Shown here: positions 1 through 6,011 of the stretch, one piece after another
Layout: each line of letters begins with the position of its first letter
How positions within the stretch are numbered: position 1 is the first letter of the stretch
Assembly: GCA_046048295.1 (NCBI GenBank)
Contig: JBJOGJ010000133.1
Span: 1 to 10,635, forward strand
Reading direction: 5' to 3'
DNA: 10,635 bases
From: CBDCWA01 sp046048295
Lineage (GTDB): Bacteria; Pseudomonadota; Alphaproteobacteria; Rhizobiales; Hyphomicrobiaceae
Translations under genes and position numbers: made by a program
Notes under the pieces: model-generated
Database searches by the model: none
Seen by the model: the letters and a program-made list of their open reading frames with translations, nothing else
Told to the model about the DNA's origin: nothing

Positions 1-254
1 TCCACGCTGAACTTGGTGATGGCGATGGCGGTTCCGCTGAGCCAGAGCAGGCAGAGGCCGACCGCCACTGCAACGTGAAGGGTGTGTATCAGCCACCTCG
101 GTGGCGCGCTGCCGGTTCTCATCAAGAGGTTCAGCGCCAGCATGTCGCTGATCATCACGGCCACGAGGCTCATCAGGATGCCGGCGTAATGTACCGCTAC
201 CAGGCTGCGGAGCCAGTCGAGCGATTGCAGCCAATTTAGGAGGGGCTCGTGCAT
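1..254 (-). CDS. Small integral membrane protein, 3' part missing (unknown function)
   Basis: The frame starts at an ATG at 254 and runs open off the left edge, giving 84 visible residues beginning MHEPLLNWLQ. A purine-rich AAGAGAG just before the ATG is a plausible ribosome-binding site. Two hydrophobic stretches are visible, about residues 16-42 and 58-79, with a short basic linker (MRTGSAPPRW) between them, so it is very probably an inner-membrane protein. Histidines at 22, 57 and 60 lie at membrane edges and recall haem-binding helices, but two helices are too little to claim a cytochrome. It lies 100 bases after the RTX gene on the same strand and could be co-transcribed with it. I do not recognise the family. 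That it is a real gene is fairly sure; its function is unknown. Confidence 0.7.
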   Translation of the reverse strand, partial: MHEPLLNWLQSLDWLRSLVAVHYAGILMSLVAVMISDMLALNLLMRTGSAPPRWLIHTLHVAVAVGLCLLWLSGTAIAITKFSV

Positions 255-354
255 GCTCTCTTTTAGGTCTGTTGGCGGAATGTCATGGGGCTGGTGGACC
301 TGGCGCTCTTGCCAGGTCTGTTGGCGTTGTTGCGTTACCTGTTCGTTGCCGGGG
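255..354. other. Intergenic gap with stem-loop and 13-bp direct repeat
   Basis: This 100-base gap separates the RTX stop codon from the start of the small membrane protein. It holds a perfect 8-bp inverted repeat (297-318) and two exact copies of AGGTCTGTTGGCG at 265-277 and 314-326. No promoter could be recognised. Confidence 0.5.
297..318 (-). terminator. Stem-loop downstream of the RTX gene, possible terminator
   Basis: Arms GACCTGGC and GCCAGGTC pair perfectly over 8 bp around a 6-base loop, and two flanking G-T pairs could extend the stem. It starts 37 bases after the RTX stop codon. No T-tract follows on the minus strand, so it may be a processing or pausing hairpin rather than an intrinsic terminator. 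Confidence 0.35.
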
Positions 355-3300
355 TCACGCAGCGCGCATGTCGTCGCCGCATCCGCTGTCGATGCCGAGA
401 TCGAGGCCGGCTTCGGCTGCGGCTCCGGGAGCCTCGGTCGCCGGCAACGTCGCCTGCGGTTCCTGCGACGTGCCGGCGTTCGAGAGTTCGTTCTCCTGCA
501 TCTCCGCAAGCTCGGCATCGACGCTGCCGGCCGCTGTACCGCCGGTTCCCAGCAATTCGCCGATGAGTTCGCCCTCGACCATGTCCCGGACCTCGTCGGG
601 ATGGTCCGTCAACGCCAGCGTGCCGTCGTCCTGGATGACATACGACTCGCCGCTTCCGTTGAAATGAACGTGTTCCATGGCGCGCACGACGTCGGTCTCG
701 CCTGCCAAGTCGGTGATGAGCAGGTCGCTTCCCTGCAGGGCGATCGTGTAGTCGTCGATGGCCCCGTCGAGCACCAGCGTGTCGTGGCCGCGTCCGCCGT
801 CGATCATGTCCTCGCCGCCGCCGCCGTAGAGCACGTCGTCACCGGCGCCGCCGTCCAGGATGTCGTCGCCGTCACCGCCGGCGAGCACATCCTCTCCGCG
901 ATTGCCGCGCAATTCGTCCTGGCCGCCGCCGCCGACGAGGATGTCGTCACCGAAGTCGCCGCCCAGCAAGTCGTCGCCGTCGCCGCCGGAAATGAGATCA
1001 TCTCCGTGCCCGCCGTGCACGAGGTCGTCGCCGCCTGACGCATCGATGCGATCGTCGCCCCAACTGCCGCGCATGTCCTCGCCGGCCGATGTCCCTATGA
1101 GGAGGTCGTCGGCGAACGTCGCGGTAGCGGCGGCAGGATGATCCTCGCTCGGCGTCAGTGCGCGCTGCAGGCCCGTCAGCCCGTCGCCCGGCGGCAGCGG
1201 CGGCGGCTGTGACGACGGTGGCGTCTCGCCCGTCGGTTGTTCGCCAGTCGGATTGTCGGACGGTGCATCGACAGGCGGCGGCTGGTCGGGCGGTGTGTCC
1301 GCCGGCTGGTCCGGATCCGGAGGTGGATCGGCCGGCGTCTCCGCTGCCGGAGGCGTATCGCCCGAGCGCATCAGCGGCGTGATCGCCTCGCGGTATTCGT
1401 CGATGGATTCGACGATCCCGGCGTGAGACCCCGGGTTCGTCGTGTAGTCCGCGTCGGTGATCTCGGCGCCGAGCACGGTGATCGTGCCGAGCAGGTCGAG
1501 ATTGTGCGCGCCGCCGTTCGCGCCCTGATTCGAGCGCAGCTGCAGGACGGAATCGTTTACCCCGTCTCCATCGACATCGCGGATCTCGATGGCCGACACC
1601 TCCGTCGTGTGCCCGTCGATGGTGATGCGGTCGCCTTCGTCGCGGTTGAAGTCGGTGATGGTGTCGTTGCCGATGCCGTCGACCCAGTGATCGTGGACGT
1701 TGTTGTTCTCGCCCGCGACGCCCATCATCGACCAGTCGATCGTCCGGTCGTCGTTGACGTGCTTGTTGATGATCTCCTGCTTGGCGTCGATGAGCGTCTG
1801 GAAGAAGAACTCATCGGCGCCTGCGCCGCCCGTCAGCACGTCGTCGGCGGGCATCCCGGCCTGGCTCGGGTAGAGCATTCTGCTGGCGGGATCTATCTGG
1901 TTGTCCGGATCGTCGTCGGGCCCGAACTCCTGTGCGATGACCGGCTCGCGTGCGTCGGCGCGACTGACCAGCCTGTCGTTGCCGTCGCCACCCGACAGGG
2001 TGTCGTTGCCGTGACCGCCGTCGATCGTATCGTCGCCCGTGCCTCCGGAAACCGTGTCGTCGCCGTATCCGCCCTGGATAGTGTCGTTACCCTGGCCTCC
2101 ATCCAGAACGTCGTTGCCTGCCCCGCCGTCGATCGTGTCATCGCCGCCCTCGCCGGAGATGGTGTCGTTGCCGACCGGGATGGGCGGCGGCACCGGTGCC
2201 GTCATTGCGTCAATGTCGCCTGCTCCATCGGTAACGAGCGCTGCGATCTGTGCCGAGGATAATGCTTCTGCTGGTGTGTCGCCGCCCCAGAAGCCGACGT
2301 TGGCGATGCCGCCATTGAAGAAGTGGGTGAGGTTCTGGTCGACGCCGAGTGCCTCTGCGGTCGAGGTATCGTCAGAGGTTCGCGTGTTGGCGCCGATGAT
2401 GAGCGGCTTGTCGTTGCCGATCGCGTAGCCGCCTGCGAATTCGCTCATCGAGACCCCGCCGGCGCCCCGGATCGTGTCGAACTGTTCGTCGCCGAGGGCC
2501 TGCCCGTTGAGGTGGACTGAGACCCCGTCGGCACCGAAAGACAGCGCGATGTGCTGCCAGTTGTTCTCCGACACGAGCGGCTCTTTCGATCGCCATTCGT
2601 GATTGTAGCCGCTGTCGTTCTTGCCTTCTCCTTCCGCCACCCTGACGAAGAGCCTGCCGTTGCCATCGACCATGACATGGAAGTGCCCGCCGCCGTCCGC
2701 GTCGCTCTCGTCCTTGGCGAAAATCGTCTGGCGGCCGCCAAGGTCCTGCGGGTTGAACCAGGCCGTGACGGTAGCGTTCAGCACCTGGTAGGCCTCGTCG
2801 TGGGCGACATACGCGAACGTCCTGTCGCCGTTGGCGCCGAACAGGGCGGCCGGTGTGCCGTCTGGCCCGTCGATCGTCGGCACGACGGTTCTGAGGCTCG
2901 CCTCGCCGTTGTCCTGCAGATAGAAGCGGGCGTCCGATGTGCCGGTGGCATCGGCGAAGGCGCCATTCGTCTGCTCGGAGAGCGTCCAGTAGGAGAGCGG
3001 ACGGTCGAGGGCCGACAGGGCCTCTGGGGCCGGGTCGCCAGCGAGCGTATCGCCGCCGTCCGTGCCCGTCAGCACATCGTCGGCGGCGGCCACGATCGAG
3101 CGCGCCAGGATATGCTCCTGGAAAGCTGCACCCGGAGCATCGCCTGCGTTGCGCGTGGCGATCTCGGCGAGGCTCGGATTTTCGGAGAGCGTGCTGCGAA
3201 TATCGCCATCCGGCTGACCGATGGGGGCGATGGCCTCCTGCAATTCGTCGATGGTCTCGACGACGCCGAAGGTTTCCATCCCCTTCAACTCGATGTCGCC

Positions 3301-3987
3301 TTCCTCGACCCGGTCGCCGTGCACGATCACTTGTCCGAGGAAGTCGCCGTTGTGCGCGCCGCCGCCGGCGCCTTGGTTGGAGTAGATCTCGATGATCGAT
3401 TCTTCGTCACCGTCGCCGTCGACGTCCTCGTAGCGGACGCTCGGGTCGACCGTGTGGCCATAGAGCTGGATGCGGTCGCCCTCCGCCCTGTCGTAGTCGG
3501 CGATGATGTCGGTGCCGATGGCGTCGACCCAGTGGTCGTGCACATTGTTGTTCTCGCCGGCCACGTTGGCCCAGTTGATGCGACCATCAGAGTCCGTGTG
3601 CTTTTCGATGATGTCCGCCTTGGCGTTGAGCTGAGGCTTGAGCAGGAACGTGTCCGCGCCTTCGCCGCCGACCATGATGTCGTCGGCAACGAACGGCTGG
3701 TTGGGATAGAGCCGGTTGGTGGTGGGATCGATCTCGTTGTTGCGTCCCTGGCCTGGGTCGAAGCTCTGCGCCACCACCGGCTCGCCGGCGTCGGAATCCG
3801 ACACGAGCGTGTCGTCGCCGTCGCCGCCGATGAGCACGTCGGAGCCGCGTTCGCCATCGAGCGTGTCGTTCCCCGCACCGCCTTCGATGCGGTCGTCGCC
3901 GTAGCCTCCGCGCAGTACGTCTGAACCGTCCTCGCCCTGCAGGGTGTCGTTACCGCTCGTTCCGAACTCTGTCTTGTCGATCGCCAT
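355..3987 (-). CDS. Secreted calcium-binding RTX protein with LamG-like domain, 1210 aa
   Basis: This large, very acidic protein belongs to the RTX group exported by type I secretion. I chose the ATG at 3987 (MAIDKTEFG) because GGAG sits 8 bases before it; an in-frame ATG at 4005 has no such site. Layout from that start: RTX nonapeptides at 9-62; an uncharacterised module (A) at about 66-258; a LamG/concanavalin-like domain at about 328-585 (AFADATG, AYVAHDE, VTAWFNP, NNWQHIALSF, NGGIANVGFWGG); RTX repeats at 606-674; a second module copy (B) at about 676-875; a proline-rich linker at 876-934; twelve RTX repeats at 965-1072; then a post-RTX cap (TLVLDGAIDDYTI, GETDVV) and an acidic tail. There is no N-terminal signal peptide, as expected for type I export. 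Calcium in the medium would fold the repeats outside the cell. The tolC gene upstream fits this route. Role inferred: surface or matrix carbohydrate-binding protein; no enzymatic or pore-forming domain is evident. Confidence 0.9.
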   Translation of the reverse strand: MAIDKTEFGTSGNDTLQGEDGSDVLRGGYGDDRIEGGAGNDTLDGERGSDVLIGGDGDDTLVSDSDAGEPVVAQSFDPGQGRNNEIDPTTNRLYPNQPFVADDIMVGGEGADTFLLKPQLNAKADIIEKHTDSDGRINWANVAGENNNVHDHWVDAIGTDIIADYDRAEGDRIQLYGHTVDPSVRYEDVDGDGDEESIIEIYSNQGAGGGAHNGDFLGQVIVHGDRVEEGDIELKGMETFGVVETIDELQEAIAPIGQPDGDIRSTLSENPSLAEIATRNAGDAPGAAFQEHILARSIVAAADDVLTGTDGGDTLAGDPAPEALSALDRPLSYWTLSEQTNGAFADATGTSDARFYLQDNGEASLRTVVPTIDGPDGTPAALFGANGDRTFAYVAHDEAYQVLNATVTAWFNPQDLGGRQTIFAKDESDADGGGHFHVMVDGNGRLFVRVAEGEGKNDSGYNHEWRSKEPLVSENNWQHIALSFGADGVSVHLNGQALGDEQFDTIRGAGGVSMSEFAGGYAIGNDKPLIIGANTRTSDDTSTAEALGVDQNLTHFFNGGIANVGFWGGDTPAEALSSAQIAALVTDGAGDIDAMTAPVPPPIPVGNDTISGEGGDDTIDGGAGNDVLDGGQGNDTIQGGYGDDTVSGGTGDDTIDGGHGNDTLSGGDGNDRLVSRADAREPVIAQEFGPDDDPDNQIDPASRMLYPSQAGMPADDVLTGGAGADEFFFQTLIDAKQEIINKHVNDDRTIDWSMMGVAGENNNVHDHWVDGIGNDTITDFNRDEGDRITIDGHTTEVSAIEIRDVDGDGVNDSVLQLRSNQGANGGAHNLDLLGTITVLGAEITDADYTTNPGSHAGIVESIDEYREAITPLMRSGDTPPAAETPADPPPDPDQPADTPPDQPPPVDAPSDNPTGEQPTGETPPSSQPPPLPPGDGLTGLQRALTPSEDHPAAATATFADDLLIGTSAGEDMRGSWGDDRIDASGGDDLVHGGHGDDLISGGDGDDLLGGDFGDDILVGGGGQDELRGNRGEDVLAGGDGDDILDGGAGDDVLYGGGGEDMIDGGRGHDTLVLDGAIDDYTIALQGSDLLITDLAGETDVVRAMEHVHFNGSGESYVIQDDGTLALTDHPDEVRDMVEGELIGELLGTGGTAAGSVDAELAEMQENELSNAGTSQEPQATLPATEAPGAAAEAGLDLGIDSGCGDDMRAA
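772..1095 (-). repeat. RTX nonapeptide block 3 (12 repeats)
   Basis: Residues 965-1072 of the RTX protein form twelve consecutive GGxGxDxLx-type nonapeptides, for example GGDGDDLLG, GGAGDDVLY and GGRGHDTLV. Alternating turns should form a parallel beta-roll binding calcium between turns. It is the longest block and lies nearest the C terminus, the usual position in type I substrates. Confidence 0.9.
1363..1962 (-). repeat. Module B: second copy of the GENNNVHDHWVD module
   Basis: Residues about 676-875 of the RTX protein repeat the order of module A: EPVIAQ, IDPASRMLYPSQ, ADDVLTGGAGADEFFF, VAGENNNVHDHWVDGIG, DxNRDEGDRI, DVDGDGVND, SNQGANGGAHN, then VESIDEYREAI. The two copies share many positions. 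They are also close at DNA level around the central motif (1681-1713 against 3524-3556), indicating internal duplication followed by divergence. Confidence 0.85.
1966..2172 (-). repeat. RTX nonapeptide block 2 (about 7 repeats)
   Basis: Residues 606-674 carry GEGGDDTID, GGAGNDVLD, GGQGNDTIQ, GGYGDDTVS, GGTGDDTID, GGHGNDTLS and GGDGNDRLV. The block leads straight into module B, just as block 1 leads into module A, so the duplicated unit was probably RTX block plus module. Confidence 0.9.
3214..3792 (-). repeat. Module A: first copy of the GENNNVHDHWVD module
   Basis: Residues about 66-258 of the RTX protein run EPVVAQ, IDPTTNRLYPNQ, ADDIMVGGEGADTFLL, VAGENNNVHDHWVDAIG, DYDRAEGDRI, DVDGDGDEE, SNQGAGGGAHN and VVETIDELQEAI. 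The 12-residue core GENNNVHDHWVD is identical in module B. I do not recognise a named domain. Confidence 0.85.
3802..3963 (-). repeat. RTX nonapeptide block 1 (6 repeats)
   Basis: Residues 9-62 of the RTX protein carry GTSGNDTLQ, GEDGSDVLR, GGYGDDRIE, GGAGNDTLD, GERGSDVLI and GGDGDDTLV. RTX repeats at the extreme N terminus are less usual than a C-terminal block. Confidence 0.9.
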
Positions 3988-4001
3988 TTCGAATTCTCCA
4001 A

Positions 4002-4163
4002 TCATTGATTTGCTAACGGATCATCTGGCAAAGCCGGGTCCTTCATCGGGAGCCTGCGCGCCCGGATGTCTGGTAGGCCGGATTTGTCGTTCTTCTCGGT
4101 TGCCAGGGTGCTTGCGCCTGCTGCGCACTCACTCGGGCAGGACCTGGGGCGGCCGCTCATCAT
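4002..4163 (-). CDS. Possible 53-aa small protein ahead of the RTX gene (doubtful)
   Basis: The frame opens with a double ATG (MMSGRPRSCP) and ends LPDDPLANQ, its TGA overlapping the upstream in-frame ATG of the RTX frame at 4005 as ATGA. The sequence is hydrophilic, has two cysteines (residues 9 and 13) and shows no membrane segment or known motif. No good ribosome-binding site precedes the start, and third-position GC is lower than in neighbouring genes. It may be a chance frame in a GC-rich leader. The stop/start overlap is the main reason to list it. Confidence 0.2.
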   Translation of the reverse strand: MMSGRPRSCPSECAAGASTLATEKNDKSGLPDIRARRLPMKDPALPDDPLANQ

Positions 4164-4175
4164 CGGTGCGGCCGC
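4149..4175. repeat. Paired GCGGCCGC octamers able to form a stem-loop
   Basis: GCGGCCGC occurs at 4149-4156 and again at 4168-4175, 11 bases apart. Each octamer is self-complementary, so the pair can form an 8-bp GC-only hairpin. No T-tract follows on either strand. It might slow or process the tolC-RTX transcript. Confidence 0.4.
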
Positions 4176-4272
4176 TCGGTATTCTTGCTAGGGGTCCGCT
4201 TCGTGCTCGTTGCTCATTGGACGTCCTCGTGGTTGCTGTCTCCCGTCCCACGAATTCTCAGGCTATCGACGC

Positions 4273-5808
4273 TCATCGTGCCCCCGCGCGGTTGATCGTC
4301 GTGTTCCATCTCCCCGCGCGCTGCGCGGCTTTGGCGGTCGGTTTCTCGCCGTTGCCAAGCAATGCGTCGTCCCCGGTGCTCGGTGTGCTGGTTCCCCACC
4401 ACATGTTGCGCACCTGGCGGTAGTGTGTCTCGGGATCGTATGTACTGCTGCCGGGTGCCAGCTCCGCCACGGTCAGGCGACCGGTCGAGCGGATCAGGGC
4501 ATAGGCGCTCACGAACAGGTCGCGCGTCGTGCGCAGCAGGCGGATGCGTGCCTCGACGAGTTCCCGGTCTGCATCCAGCACCGCGATCACGCTCCGCCGC
4601 CCGTGCCGCTGCTCGGTGCGTATCCCTTCCAGCGCCTTCTCGCCTGCCTCTACGGCGTCCTCGTCCGCCTTCGTTCTTGCGCGCGCCGAAAGTAGCGTAG
4701 CCCATGCGGCGCGCACCGCTTCGCCGATCCGGCTGCGGGCGTCGAGACCTTCCCGTTCGACCTGCAGCGCAATGTTGTGCGTCTGGCGAACGCGCGCGGA
4801 GACCTCCCCGCGCTGGTAGAGCGGCACCCTGAGGCGTCCGACAACGGAGAACCCGTCTCGGTCCAGTGTCGTACTCGAATCGTTGACTGAGCGATCGTAG
4901 CTGCCGACGATGCTTGCGATCGGCAACAGCTCGCCCCTTGTTCTCGATACCGCGTGCGTCGCCGCCGCATGTTTCAGCGTGGCAGCCTCGATGATCGGGT
5001 TTTCGCGTTCGGCGCGGGCTGCAGCATCGTCGAGTGTTTGCGGCAGGCGCGCTTGCGGGAATACGGGCATGACGAGATCGGCGGGCGTTCTGCCGGTGAG
5101 CCGCGTGTAGCGGAGCTCCGATACGCGGAGGTTCGCTGTCGACTGATCGAGGTCGGACTGGGCGCGCGACGCTCTGAGGCGCGCCTGGTCGAGATCGGTT
5201 GCCGTCGCCTGGCCACGCGCCAGCTGCTCGGTTACGCCGATGACCTCGCGCTTCAGCGCCGCCAGGGACTTCCGCCGGAATAGCACTATGCCTTCCTCGC
5301 GCAGAACGTCGAGATAGACCGCTGCCACCTGGAACAGCAACTCGTTCTCGAACGCGCTGAGTTCCGCGCGGCCGGCGGCGACATTGCTTTCGGCCTGCGA
5401 TACTGCGTGCTTGGTCTGGAAGCCGTCGAACAGCGGCTGCTCGATGGCAAGGCCGTAACCGTAGGTGTCGCTGGAGCCGGTACGCGATGGATCGGCCTCA
5501 TGGCGCTGGTTGCGCCAGCCGTAGAAACCGTTTGCGGCCACCCGCGGCCGCCACCCGGAGAGTGCGCGCGCTACTTCCTCGTCTGTCGCGCGCAGCTTGT
5601 AGCGCTCTGCGTGAAACGAGGGGTTCGAGCGGTATGCTCTGGTCATCGCCTCGACCAGTGTCTCGCTCTTGGCGCTACCTGCCAGCAGCAGCACAGCCAG
5701 TCCGCCGCCTGCGATCGGGGCTAGGCCTGGCGTGACGCTGACGGAATGAAGGCGAAGCTTGTCCCGACGCAGCTTGTCTCGATCGTGTCCTGCCTGCCTA
5801 CCGGTCAT
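4273..5808 (-). CDS. tolC: TolC-family type I secretion outer membrane protein, 511 aa
   Basis: This is the outer-membrane channel of a tripartite export system (TIGR01844-like). I chose the ATG at 5808 (MTGRQAGHDR), with GAGAGG shortly before it and a signal peptide after it: a basic n-region with several Arg/Lys at 10-19, a hydrophobic core at about 29-44 (GLAPIAGGGLAVLLLAG) and likely cleavage after SAKS48. In-frame sequence further upstream, to 5928, looks non-coding. The mature part shows the internal TolC duplication: QPLFDGFQTKHAVSQAE at 124-140 and VPLYQRGEVSARVRQ at 328-342 start the two membrane-strand/helix repeats. Long helical stretches are rich in Ala, Glu and Arg, followed by GRRSVIAVLDADRELVEAR (403-421). 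The end carries YDPETHYRQVRNMWWG, a signature I associate with rhizobial-type TolC. It lies upstream of the RTX gene on the same strand, its probable cargo; drug efflux is the alternative. Confidence 0.9.
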   Translation of the reverse strand: MTGRQAGHDRDKLRRDKLRLHSVSVTPGLAPIAGGGLAVLLLAGSAKSETLVEAMTRAYRSNPSFHAERYKLRATDEEVARALSGWRPRVAANGFYGWRNQRHEADPSRTGSSDTYGYGLAIEQPLFDGFQTKHAVSQAESNVAAGRAELSAFENELLFQVAAVYLDVLREEGIVLFRRKSLAALKREVIGVTEQLARGQATATDLDQARLRASRAQSDLDQSTANLRVSELRYTRLTGRTPADLVMPVFPQARLPQTLDDAAARAERENPIIEAATLKHAAATHAVSRTRGELLPIASIVGSYDRSVNDSSTTLDRDGFSVVGRLRVPLYQRGEVSARVRQTHNIALQVEREGLDARSRIGEAVRAAWATLLSARARTKADEDAVEAGEKALEGIRTEQRHGRRSVIAVLDADRELVEARIRLLRTTRDLFVSAYALIRSTGRLTVAELAPGSSTYDPETHYRQVRNMWWGTSTPSTGDDALLGNGEKPTAKAAQRAGRWNTTINRAGAR

Positions 5809-5855
5809 CCTGGCCTCTCGCCAACAGGGTGACCGCCACACGGACCAAGCTGCAC

Positions 5856-5879
5856 ATGCCGGGCTGCCCTGCCCGGCAT
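5856..5879 (-). promoter_or_regulatory. Perfect 9-bp inverted repeat in the tolC leader
   Basis: ATGCCGGGC and GCCCGGCAT flank a 6-base spacer, 48 bases upstream of the chosen tolC start. In RNA it would be a very stable hairpin; in DNA it could be a dimeric regulator site. No T-tract follows, so simple termination is less likely. Confidence 0.45.
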
Positions 5880-5934
5880 CGAGATGTGTCCAACCCCCTT
5901 CCAAAGGAAGCCTGACACTCGGCGTCAATTGCGG

Positions 5935-5981
5935 AAAAAACGTGTTATCCCAGATATATTTTATTTCAGGTTCGTAACACG
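5935..5981 (-). terminator. Putative intrinsic terminator of ubiD
   Basis: On the minus strand, 30 bases after the ubiD stop codon, CGTGTTA pairs with TAACACG across a 27-base AT-rich spacer and is followed at once by TTTTTT. Extra C-G pairs inside the spacer could lengthen the stem. The long loop makes the hairpin weaker than a textbook terminator. The repeat could instead be an operator in an AT-rich promoter region for tolC. Confidence 0.45.
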
Positions 5982-6011
5982 CTTGACGAGTAGATCCGTA
6001 TCATGACGAAA

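Larger units (their letters stand above)
3988..4272. other. tolC-RTX intergenic region with tiny overlapping frames
   Basis: This 285-base gap lies between the tolC stop and the chosen RTX start on the minus strand. It has no clear promoter or T-tract terminator. It contains two GCGGCCGC octamers that can pair (4149-4175) and four short minus-strand frames: 20 codons (4276-4214), 9 codons (4217-4188) and 53 codons (4163-4002), joined to neighbours by ATGA stop/start overlaps. The lack of a terminator is compatible with tolC and the RTX gene being one transcript. Confidence 0.5.
5809..6011. other. ubiD-tolC intergenic region (leader and terminator)
   Basis: This 203-base gap contains an AT-rich stem with an adjacent A/T-tract (5935-5981) and a 9-bp GC-rich inverted repeat (5856-5879) in the presumed tolC leader. 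A TTGACG on the minus strand near 5927 has no convincing -10 at normal spacing, so the tolC promoter is not assigned. Confidence 0.5.

Noticed and set aside
253..1038. 261-codon plus-strand frame opposite the RTX C terminus
   Set aside because: Product is repetitive VVAVAA-type sequence mirroring RTX codons; it has no domain and the opposite strand is clearly coding.
772..1095. Regularly spaced short DNA repeats suggesting a CRISPR array or VNTR
   Set aside because: The periodicity is 27 bases and matches nonapeptide RTX repeats in frame; units are degenerate with no unique spacers.
1237..3924. Long open frames on the plus strand opposite the RTX gene (341 and 457 codons)
   Set aside because: They are antisense to GC-rich Gly/Asp repeats; their products are low-complexity Val/Ala/Asp/Arg runs without domains, a known artefact opposite RTX genes.
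5809..5928. N-terminal extension of tolC to an ATG at 5928
   Set aside because: It would place 40 atypical residues (with Trp and Cys) before the signal peptide and translate through the 9-bp inverted repeat; the ATG at 5808 has a ribosome-binding site.
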